Positions 1-5,928 of a stretch of DNA of 15,855 nucleotides are shown here, one piece after another. This stretch comes from Candidatus Peregrinibacteria bacterium (GTDB lineage: Bacteria; Patescibacteriota; Gracilibacteria; UBA1369; PNNO01), in the NCBI GenBank assembly GCA_030595015.1, contig JAUVDZ010000017.1:1-15855 (forward strand), written 5' to 3'. The number at the start of each line of letters is the position of its first letter. Position 1 is the first letter of the stretch. Below the pieces are notes generated by a model. It made no database searches and was not told the origin of the DNA. It was given only the letters and a program-made list of their open reading frames with translations. The position numbers were made by a program, and so were the translations under genes.

Positions 1-1205
1 AAATCCTTTGGCCATTCCTTTAACTCTACTAAAACTCCTTTTTCAGAAGGATCACAAATTAAATAAGTTAATTTATAATATGGATAATAAACAGAGGGGA
101 ATCTAAATCTTGTTTTAAGACGTTGCATCAATTGTTTCCAGCTTCCTGTATCTACATAAACTTTTTCCTCAACAACATCATCGTAATATCCCGTACAATG
201 AGTATGGCCATTAACAAAAATATCAATATCTTTATTTAGAGGATTTTTATTATCCTGCAAAAATTTCTTTGCGCGCTTCATATAGGTTTGATGCTTTATG
301 TAAAGCGTTTCTGACATGTCATGAAAACCATATTTATGCAGTTTTTTCTGAAAGTCCTTTCGTAAAAGAGCAAGAAAGAAGAAAATCACAACCAAAACCA
401 TATCAAAATATAAAATAAAGATCAGAATCTTAAAATAAATGTTTGTATCAAAAATATTTATTAAAGGTACCAAGAAATTAGGTCTATAAAAATCAGTAGC
501 AATATCAAAAATAAAATATGGCAATGCTAATCCAAAAAGAATAAGCATTGGGATTAATATGCCCTTTAAGATTGGGCCTAATTCATTGTAAAAATATTTA
601 CTTAAAAACCAAAAAGGGATTGTATCTATTTCCATATTATCCGTATCTTTAACCCATTCCGGACGATCTTCTTTTATTCCCATTTGCATTATTTTGAAAA
701 CAAAATTTCTATTAACGTGATAAGCCATAGAACTATTTGTTGCCATATCCCAGGTATCAAAAGAACAATTCGGATCGATTTGGCTTCCATGCTCCCCTAC
801 TAAAGTAACTTTTTTATTATTATGATGGAATTCTCTAACAAAAAACTGATCAGAAACCACTTTAATATTGTATTTAGCTAGATCATCCTGAAATTTTTTC
901 TCATAAACCAACTCATGATCATGGTTGCCTCCCAAAAGAGTAACTTCATGCTTTTTTCCAAATTCTTTAAATTTATCAAATAATTTTTGCCATTTTTTAA
1001 TTATATAATTAACCCGTTCTTTTCCACGTTCTTCAACTTTCCATAAATCAAAAAAATCACCAAGAATGATTAACTCAAGCTCTTTATAGTTTTTATCCAG
1101 ATGGTCGAGAAAACTTATCAATTCCTGCTCACAACTAAAATCTTCAATTAATTCCTCACCTCCAATATGAGTGTCGCTGATTAAAACAGTTGTTTTATGG
1201 GACAT
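1..1205 (-). CDS. Calcineurin-like metallophosphoesterase with two membrane helices (partial, C-terminus beyond window)
   Basis: Open from an ATG at 1205-1203 to the left edge: 401 codons without a stop, so the C-terminus is missing. The metallophosphoesterase metal-binding motifs are all visible in order: DTH (residues 11-13), GDFFDLW (49-55), GGNHDHE (92-98), GEHG (137-140) and GHTH (333-336). The GDFFDLW form resembles the LpxH/YbbF-like branch (UDP-2,3-diacylglucosamine pyrophosphatase-like), but the substrate cannot be fixed and lipid A is not expected if this is a CPR organism. Between GEHG and GHTH lies a long insertion with two hydrophobic segments (about 214-234 and 258-281), which would anchor the enzyme as a helical hairpin with the catalytic halves on one side. 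No Shine-Dalgarno precedes the start. It lies downstream of tRNA-Arg and the CPBP gene on the same strand and may share their transcript. Confidence 0.88.
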   Translation of the reverse strand, partial: MSHKTTVLISDTHIGGEELIEDFSCEQELISFLDHLDKNYKELELIILGDFFDLWKVEERGKERVNYIIKKWQKLFDKFKEFGKKHEVTLLGGNHDHELVYEKKFQDDLAKYNIKVVSDQFFVREFHHNNKKVTLVGEHGSQIDPNCSFDTWDMATNSSMAYHVNRNFVFKIMQMGIKEDRPEWVKDTDNMEIDTIPFWFLSKYFYNELGPILKGILIPMLILFGLALPYFIFDIATDFYRPNFLVPLINIFDTNIYFKILIFILYFDMVLVVIFFFLALLRKDFQKKLHKYGFHDMSETLYIKHQTYMKRAKKFLQDNKNPLNKDIDIFVNGHTHCTGYYDDVVEEKVYVDTGSWKQLMQRLKTRFRFPSVYYPYYKLTYLICDPSEKGVLVELKEWPKD

Positions 1206-1224
1206 GACGATATTTTTTAGCTTC

Positions 1225-1269
1225 GCTCTCTTTGTTCATTCCAGAGAGCTCCGCGCAAAGCGCTGCGCT
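1225..1269. repeat. GC-rich inverted repeats between tRNA-Arg and the phosphoesterase
   Basis: GCTCTCT (1225-1231) pairs with AGAGAGC (1243-1249) around an 11-base loop. It is followed by AGCGC-T-GCGCT (1259-1269). The stretch is much richer in GC than its surroundings. It is not followed by a T-run on either strand, so I do not call it a terminator. It may be a processing signal 3' of the tRNA or a relative of the gene-end repeats at 2714 and 3881. Confidence 0.5.
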
Positions 1270-1272
1270 CTA

Positions 1273-1349
1273 TGGTACGCCCGGCAGGATTTGAACCTGC
1301 GACCTTTGCCTTAGAAGGGCACCGCTCTATCCAGCTGAGCTACGGGCGC
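1273..1349 (-). tRNA. tRNA-Arg, anticodon TCT, CCA encoded
   Basis: The minus strand folds as a 74-base cloverleaf plus encoded CCA (1275-1273). The acceptor stem GCGCCCG pairs with CGGGCGT (one G-U at the first pair). The D stem is GCTC/GAGC. The anticodon loop CTTCTAA gives anticodon TCT, reading AGA/AGG. The T stem is GCAGG/CCTGC with loop TTCAAAT. The outermost anticodon-stem pair (27-43) is a G-A mismatch. The gene begins only 23 bases after the stop of the CPBP protease gene on the same strand, so a shared transcript is likely. Confidence 0.96.
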
Positions 1350-1372
1350 ATATTATTGATACCGGAGGTAGT

Positions 1373-2110
1373 TTAAATCAAAACCCCACTTTCAAGCAAG
1401 ATCATAATTATAAAAGCTATAGAATTGTTCATTACATGGAATACAATCCCTGGCCAAATTGATTTTGTTTTAACGTATAAAACGTTTAATACAACAGATA
1501 AAATAAGTAAAGGCATGATCGACTGAAATTCGAAGTGTACTGACGCAAAAATAAAAGCTGTTAGTACTACTCCCCAAAAAGGACTGATCTTTTTTGCTAA
1601 AGTCTGCAAAACGAATCCTCTAAAAAACACTTCTTCAACAATCGGCGCAATAACTACTGCCACTATAAATGCAAAAGTAAATCCGGAAATATCCCTTCCA
1701 AACACATCAAACAAAGATCTTGTTGGTTCAAATCCAAATATATCAATACCCAGAGTTGAAAAAAGCATAATGACAAATATACTTAACCCAATATAAAAGA
1801 TATAACTTATAAAAACTAAAAATAACGTTTTTATACTGCCAATCCATTTAAATGAGAAGTCTTCAAAAGTTGATGCATATTTTCGTATAACAAAATACCA
1901 AAGAGGAATAAGCATCCCAGCAACTTGTAACAAATAAACAAAAAATAATAAAAGTCCTTTTAGTACAGGGATTCCATTAACACTTGAGATTAATCCTCCG
2001 ATATTTACCAACTGCAATATAATAAAAAGGGAGAATTCAACTAAAAATGTTGCAACAAATACATTAAAGACATCTTTGATTTTCCAGTTATTATTTGATT
2101 GTTTAGCCAT
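1373..2110 (-). CDS. CPBP-family intramembrane metalloprotease (CAAX-like)
   Basis: A 245-aa polytopic membrane protein with about seven to eight hydrophobic segments. It carries the three signature motifs of the CPBP (CAAX protease and bacteriocin-processing, Abi) family: EExxxR (E159, E160, R164), FxxxH (F188-H192) and HxxxN (H225-N229). In this family these residues line an intramembrane metal/water site. Characterised members cleave prenylated CAAX proteins (Rce1) or act in bacteriocin self-immunity, but most bacterial members have unknown substrates, and that applies here. The start is the ATG at 2110 with an A/T-only leader and no Shine-Dalgarno. A weak promoter candidate reading left is TTGAAG-N16-TACAAT (2203-2176). 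It is divergent from the PH-domain gene, with tRNA-Arg immediately downstream. Confidence 0.9.
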   Translation of the reverse strand: MAKQSNNNWKIKDVFNVFVATFLVEFSLFIILQLVNIGGLISSVNGIPVLKGLLLFFVYLLQVAGMLIPLWYFVIRKYASTFEDFSFKWIGSIKTLFLVFISYIFYIGLSIFVIMLFSTLGIDIFGFEPTRSLFDVFGRDISGFTFAFIVAVVIAPIVEEVFFRGFVLQTLAKKISPFWGVVLTAFIFASVHFEFQSIMPLLILSVVLNVLYVKTKSIWPGIVFHVMNNSIAFIIMILLESGVLI

Positions 2111-2126
2111 TTTATTAAATTATTAC

Positions 2127-2154
2127 TTGACTTTTTGCCTCAATCTGCCATAAT
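2127..2154 (+). promoter_or_regulatory. Putative promoter of the PH-domain gene
   Basis: TTGACT (2127-2132), a 16-base spacer, then CATAAT (2149-2154). Transcription would start near 2161, about 30 bases before the ATG at 2192. Seen by eye only; the spacer is one base short of ideal. Confidence 0.45.
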
Positions 2155-2191
2155 TACTTCCTGCATTTCATTTACATTGTAATCAATTATC

Positions 2192-2725
2192 ATGCAACTT
2201 CAAAGAGGTGAGCAAATTGTAAAAATCCATCATCATCATCCGTTCCCATTTATTGTGCAGATCGTAAAAGCGTTGGGAGCGAGTTTACCCTTATTCTTCA
2301 TGCTTTATCTATTCTCGTCAGCAATGAGGTATGAATGGATTATAATTACAATACTTTTAATTATGGCAATTTACACTATAATTATTGTTTACTTAGCACT
2401 AATTTATTGGCTGGATAAACTTGTGATTACTAACAAAAGAATCATCCATATAGATTGGAAGTTATTGTCACAAAGAGAAGAAGGCGAAGCTTTGTTATCC
2501 GACATTCAGGATATATCTTCAAAAGAAAAAGGTATTCTTTCAGCTATATATTGGTTTGATTATGGAGAATTAAGACTTGAAACAGCGGCTTCTAAGGCAA
2601 CTATTATTTTCACTGAGGCACCTGATCCTGAAGGAATCAAGGAATTTTTAACTACGCATATTGACGGTTGTAGACCTGATGCAGCTTGTGGTACAGTACC
2701 AGCACCAAGCCCAGAGATGAGCTAA
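2192..2725 (+). CDS. Two-helix membrane protein with bacterial PH domain (bPH_2, YdbS/YdbT-like)
   Basis: A 177-aa protein. An N-terminal cytosolic stretch with a natural HHHH run (13-16) is followed by two membrane helices (about 22-44 and 49-74) and a C-terminal domain (about 76-155). That domain begins with the pattern typical of bacterial PH (DUF304/bPH_2) proteins: LVITNKRIIHID, then an LLSDIQDIS segment, a YGELRLET strand and a closing APDPEGIKEFL helix. Such proteins are membrane-bound with the PH-like domain facing the cytoplasm; the function is generally unknown. The last 20 residues are Pro/Ala-rich with two cysteines, and the final codons lie in a repeat shared with the end of ruvB, so this tail may not be conserved. 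Same strand as ruvB, 148 bases upstream. Confidence 0.82.
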   Translation: MQLQRGEQIVKIHHHHPFPFIVQIVKALGASLPLFFMLYLFSSAMRYEWIIITILLIMAIYTIIIVYLALIYWLDKLVITNKRIIHIDWKLLSQREEGEALLSDIQDISSKEKGILSAIYWFDYGELRLETAASKATIIFTEAPDPEGIKEFLTTHIDGCRPDAACGTVPAPSPEMS

Positions 2726-2744
2726 AGCGAGTCTCTCGCGAGCC
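2714..2744 (+). repeat. GC-rich gene-end repeat, copy 1
   Basis: AGCGAGTCTCTCGCGAGC (2726-2743), preceded by GAGATGAGC, matches copy 2 at 3881-3910 in 17 of 18 bases of its core. The stop codon of the PH-domain gene (2723-2725) lies inside it. It contains a GCGAG-TCT-CTCGC mini-hairpin. TCTCGC (2734-2739) can alternatively pair with GCGAGA (2750-2755). The 130 bases that follow, up to ruvB, are GC-richer than the genes and show no clear promoter or terminator. Confidence 0.65.
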
Positions 2745-2873
2745 AAAATGCGAGATCTAGCTGCGAAAAAGGAGCTTTGCGACTGATTGAGCAGGTAGAG
2801 CCTGTACGACGAAGTGCATTATGGCGAGAGTAAGTGTGAGCATATGCGAACTCATTACAGTTGATTAATACCT

Positions 2874-3893
2874 ATGATCGAAGAAGGTGCGCAAAATCAA
2901 AAAACTCCAAAACCTAAAAGAGTTGTAGATCCAACTATCAAGGACTTTTCGCTTAGACCTCAGAATTTTAGTGATTATATTGGACAGGATGAGGTAAAAA
3001 AGAATCTTTCTGTTGCTATTCAGGCAGCAAAAATCAGAAAAGAACCACTCGACCACATATTACTTCATGGTCCTGCTGGTTTAGGTAAAACAACTTTAGC
3101 TCATATTATTGCTAATGAAATGGGTGTTAGCGTTAAGATGACTTCTGGTCCTGCACTTGAAAAACAAGGTGACTTAGCTGCAATTCTAACTAATCTTAAA
3201 GAAAACGATATACTGTTTATTGATGAGATCCATCGTTTAAGACCAGCAATTGAGGAAGTCCTTTATTCAGCTATGGAAGATTTTGGAATTGATATTATTA
3301 TTGGAGAAGGACCGTCTGCAAGAAATGTAAGGCTTAATCTCCCAAGATTTACTTTAATTGGAGCAACTACAAAAGTTAGCATGCTATCATCCCCTCTTCG
3401 TGATCGTTTTGGGAATATTTTTAAATTAGCTTTCTATAAAAATGAAGATATTCTGAAAATTATTAAAAGAACAGCAAAATTATTAAAATATAATATTGAG
3501 GATAAAGCTGCCCATGAGATTGCTAGAAGTAGCAGACAGACACCTAGAATTGCCAATAGATTATTAAAACGAATCAGAGATTTTGCAGAAGTTAAGAATC
3601 TTAAGCAAATTAATAATGATATAACAAAAAATGGACTGGCTTCCCTTGGTATTGATCAACTCGGATTAGATCAGGCGGACAGAGATATCCTGGAATTAAT
3701 TATCAGTAAATTTAATGGTGGACCTGTTGGATTAAGCGCAATAGCCGCTGCTACTTCAGAAGAACAAAATACTATAGAAGAGGTCTATGAACCATATTTA
3801 CTTAAAATAGGATTTTTAGAGAGAACACATCGGGGAAGGATTGCAACAAAAAGCGCACACGAACATCTGGGTTATGAACAGAGACGAGCATAG
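2874..3893 (+). CDS. ruvB: RuvB, Holliday junction branch-migration ATPase
   Basis: A 339-aa AAA+ motor that, as a hexamer with RuvA, drives branch migration of Holliday junctions in recombination and fork repair. Visible elements are Walker A GPAGLGKTT (66-74), Walker B LFIDEIH (114-120), sensor 1 GATT (163-166), the SPLRDRFG segment with the arginine finger (173-180), sensor 2 TPRIANRLL (223-231) and the C-terminal winged helix (about 265-335, with GPVGLSAIA and FLERTHRGRIAT). The length is normal for the family. The start is the ATG at 2874; the leader GATTAATACCT has no Shine-Dalgarno. RuvA and RuvC are not in the window. The stop codon falls inside the gene-end repeat (copy 2). No clear promoter was found upstream; readthrough from the PH-domain gene is possible. 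Confidence 0.98.
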   Translation: MIEEGAQNQKTPKPKRVVDPTIKDFSLRPQNFSDYIGQDEVKKNLSVAIQAAKIRKEPLDHILLHGPAGLGKTTLAHIIANEMGVSVKMTSGPALEKQGDLAAILTNLKENDILFIDEIHRLRPAIEEVLYSAMEDFGIDIIIGEGPSARNVRLNLPRFTLIGATTKVSMLSSPLRDRFGNIFKLAFYKNEDILKIIKRTAKLLKYNIEDKAAHEIARSSRQTPRIANRLLKRIRDFAEVKNLKQINNDITKNGLASLGIDQLGLDQADRDILELIISKFNGGPVGLSAIAAATSEEQNTIEEVYEPYLLKIGFLERTHRGRIATKSAHEHLGYEQRRA

Positions 3894-3910
3894 CGAGTCT
3901 CTAGCGAGCG
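3881..3910 (+). repeat. GC-rich gene-end repeat, copy 2
   Basis: AGCGAGTCTCTAGCGAGC (3892-3909), preceded by GAGACGAGC, has one mismatch in the 18-base core to copy 1 (2726-2743). The TAG stop of ruvB (3891-3893) lies within it, as the stop of the PH-domain gene lies in copy 1. Confidence 0.65.
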
Positions 3911-3935
3911 AAGACCTATCGCGAGCCTAACGTGA

Positions 3936-3950
3936 ATCCGCAAAGCGGAT
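3936..3950 (+). repeat. Short perfect hairpin downstream of ruvB
   Basis: ATCCGC-AAA-GCGGAT is a perfect 6-bp stem with a 3-base loop. The sequence after it (GAACTCAATTTT) is not a clean T-run, so it is at most a weak terminator of ruvB transcription. Confidence 0.4.
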
Positions 3951-3959
3951 GAACTCAAT

Positions 3960-3989
3960 TTTACAAAACAAACATTGATCTGATATAAT
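3960..3989 (+). promoter_or_regulatory. Strong extended -10 promoter of the lipoprotein gene
   Basis: TTTACA (3960-3965), an 18-base spacer, then a consensus TATAAT (3984-3989) with an upstream TG (3981-3982), i.e. an extended -10. The predicted start is near 3996, giving a leader of about 45 bases. That leader contains GCTTTT-TT-AAAAGC (3997-4010), which could form a small 5' hairpin. Confidence 0.7.
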
Positions 3990-4040
3990 TCCGACTGCTT
4001 TTTTAAAAGCGGGTCTATGTATCTCTTAATACTCTAAAAC

Positions 4041-5723
4041 ATGAAAACTATGAAAATCCTTTCTAAAGGTATTATTCTTGTTATGCTTATCGGTTTACCA
4101 TTGTTTACCAGTGGTTGTACCTGGTTCGGTGGAGGCGATGATCTCACTTTTGTTGATGAAGCTCAACAAACAAAACGAATTGGAACACTTAAATCTCTTG
4201 GTGGAATGAGTGTTGGAGAAGCAACTCACTTACTTGAAGCAAAAAGTGGACATACGATTAGATTGCGAAGTTTAAATATTGATCTGAATCAGGAAAAATA
4301 TTTAAATAATATAGTTGAAGTTCGTGGATTGATAGGTACAGCCTCAGATGGAAAAGAAGTTATGGATGTAATAAGTATTGATCTTGCTGAAGATGAGCTT
4401 AATGATCCAGGAATAAAAGGAGAAGAAAAAGAATATAAAAATGCTGATTTAGGCTTTTTATTAACATATTTAGATAGTTGGGGAATTGAAGAAAGTGATA
4501 CTGAAATACTTTTCACTGCTCCTGTTCCGGTTCCTGAAGAAGTTGATTCATCGGATGAAGTGGATGAAGTTGAACCTGTTGTTCCGGATAGAATTATTAT
4601 TAGTAAAGAAGCAAATCCTAACAATCTTACTGTTGAAGCATTCTTGGGATTACCAAGTGATGCTAATGATCTAATCACTTCAGGATATACGAAAAGCTTA
4701 GTAGGAGTTGATCAGCTTGAAGGTCTGAAAAAAGAAAGTCCGGATAGAATGGAAATAGATATCTGGCTTGATAGAAACGATACTATTTATCAACTTACCT
4801 TTATCGGTTCTGATAATGAAGATACTGTAAATAATAGAAATACTTTTTTTAGTATGAGTTCCAGTTTTAAGTTAATTGGATTTTCACCGGATGAAGATGA
4901 GGACGAGGATGAAGAAATTGAACTTCCTGAGCTGGATGAACCCGATGTTACGCCTTATGAGCCGGAAGAAACAGAAGAAGAGGAAGTAGTAGTTATTGAA
5001 GAAGAAATTACTATTGTTGAACCCATTGAACCGGTTGTTTCAAGCTCTTCTTATGGAGTAATTGCAAACTATATAGGTGAAACAATCAATTCGATTGCAC
5101 CTGAATCATCTGATGGAGGATCATGGAGTGCAAATAATTTTGAATTTGTAGAACCTAATTATGTTTATGTTGAATATTCTGATGGATCAGTTGAACGAAG
5201 AGTTTTATTAACATACGACCAGGAAGATGGTCTATCAACTAATGTACAAGCTTATTTTGAGCCAGGAGAAACTACTTCGTGGACTAGGGTAGAAGGTGAA
5301 AATCCTGTAGAACATGCTGAAAAAATAGTTATAAATATTACTGACGAAGGAGCTGAAGAAGCTGCAACAATTAAAGAGGGTTACAGATATTTCGAAAGTT
5401 TACCTTATGACTTCAATGCCCAATATCCTTCAAACTGGTATTTTAATGGTGCCAGTGGAAGTGGAGATGTCGCACATCACTATGGATTTAGCGATGAACC
5501 CGTAGAAGATGGGAATGAATTGGTAAGTCTTGATATTGTAACCGGAAGCTTACCTGCAGGAACTACAATTTCAGTTGGAGGCAATACAGGAGTAAAAGTT
5601 GTTTCAGGTGATTCTGTATCAATCTATATTGAAAGAGATGATGGCAGATTATATAAAGTCCATGGAGCTTCAAATTTAGAAAGCTATGTTATAGATATTG
5701 CTTCAAGTATTCAGGATGTTTAG
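4041..5723 (+). CDS. Large acidic lipoprotein of unknown function with two similar C-terminal-type modules
   Basis: A 560-aa protein. The signal peptide ends in a lipobox, LFTSGC, with the lipidated cysteine at 26, so it is exported and membrane-anchored. Residues about 40-115 contain a stretch (LNQEKYLNNIVEVRGLIGT) that looks like an OB-type beta domain. Residues about 131-279 and about 447-558 share a pattern: an aromatic/Trp-containing opening (LTYLDSWGI versus AQYPSNWYF), central strands, a Gly-turn then a charged strand, a Y-x-(L/V) strand, and a closing SSFKLI / ASSIQDV helix. I read these as a duplicated alpha/beta module, possibly PsbP-like. A very acidic Pro/Glu/Asp linker (about 283-332) separates them. 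I do not recognise a named family. An extended -10 promoter precedes it. Downstream, the CIRCE hairpin plus T-run may act as its terminator. Confidence 0.85.
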   Translation: MKTMKILSKGIILVMLIGLPLFTSGCTWFGGGDDLTFVDEAQQTKRIGTLKSLGGMSVGEATHLLEAKSGHTIRLRSLNIDLNQEKYLNNIVEVRGLIGTASDGKEVMDVISIDLAEDELNDPGIKGEEKEYKNADLGFLLTYLDSWGIEESDTEILFTAPVPVPEEVDSSDEVDEVEPVVPDRIIISKEANPNNLTVEAFLGLPSDANDLITSGYTKSLVGVDQLEGLKKESPDRMEIDIWLDRNDTIYQLTFIGSDNEDTVNNRNTFFSMSSSFKLIGFSPDEDEDEDEEIELPELDEPDVTPYEPEETEEEEVVVIEEEITIVEPIEPVVSSSSYGVIANYIGETINSIAPESSDGGSWSANNFEFVEPNYVYVEYSDGSVERRVLLTYDQEDGLSTNVQAYFEPGETTSWTRVEGENPVEHAEKIVINITDEGAEEAATIKEGYRYFESLPYDFNAQYPSNWYFNGASGSGDVAHHYGFSDEPVEDGNELVSLDIVTGSLPAGTTISVGGNTGVKVVSGDSVSIYIERDDGRLYKVHGASNLESYVIDIASSIQDV

Positions 5724-5734
5724 TTTAAAATTTA

Positions 5735-5763
5735 TTGACAATTATCAATTAGCACTCTAAAAT
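5735..5763 (+). promoter_or_regulatory. Sigma-A-type promoter of clpC, overlapped by CIRCE
   Basis: A perfect TTGACA (5735-5740), an exact 17-base spacer, then TAAAAT (5758-5763). The CIRCE operator covers the spacer end and the whole -10, so bound HrcA would block RNA polymerase. Transcription would start about 5770, leaving an approximately 160-base A/T-rich leader. A second, CIRCE-free extended -10 candidate is TGCTAAAAT (5882-5890) with a weak TTCAAA (5862-5867). Confidence 0.82.
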
Positions 5764-5775
5764 TAAGAGTGCTAA
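5749..5775 (+). promoter_or_regulatory. CIRCE element, HrcA repressor operator
   Basis: A perfect match to the CIRCE consensus: TTAGCACTC, a 9-base spacer TAAAATTAA, then GAGTGCTAA. HrcA binds CIRCE and represses class I heat-shock genes; repression is relieved when GroE is titrated by unfolded protein. The inverted repeat extends to 11 bp (5747-5757 with 5767-5777) and runs directly into seven T residues (5776-5782). Confidence 0.97.
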
Positions 5776-5928
5776 TTTTTTAAAAGAAAATTCAGCGACT
5801 GTTCAATTAATTTATACAACATAAAAATATTAATGAGTAAAGGCAAGTTTAGCTTATAGAATTCAAAAATATACTAATTTATGCTAAAATTTATTGAACA
5901 CTTATAAAATATATAACTAAAGATAGAT

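Noticed and set aside
1225..1249. Terminator after tRNA-Arg
   Set aside because: There is a hairpin but no T-run on the minus strand; A residues follow instead.
2228..2239. HHHH run in the PH-domain protein as an engineered tag
   Set aside because: It lies inside natural coding sequence (IHHHHPFPF) before a membrane helix, with no vector context.
2865..3056. Minus-strand ORF over the start of ruvB
   Set aside because: It is antisense to a certain ruvB, with no promoter or protein-like composition.
4289..4678. Minus-strand ORF (Ser/Thr-rich) within the lipoprotein gene
   Set aside because: It is a shadow of acidic GAA/GAT-rich coding sequence; the Ser-rich translation is the expected artefact.
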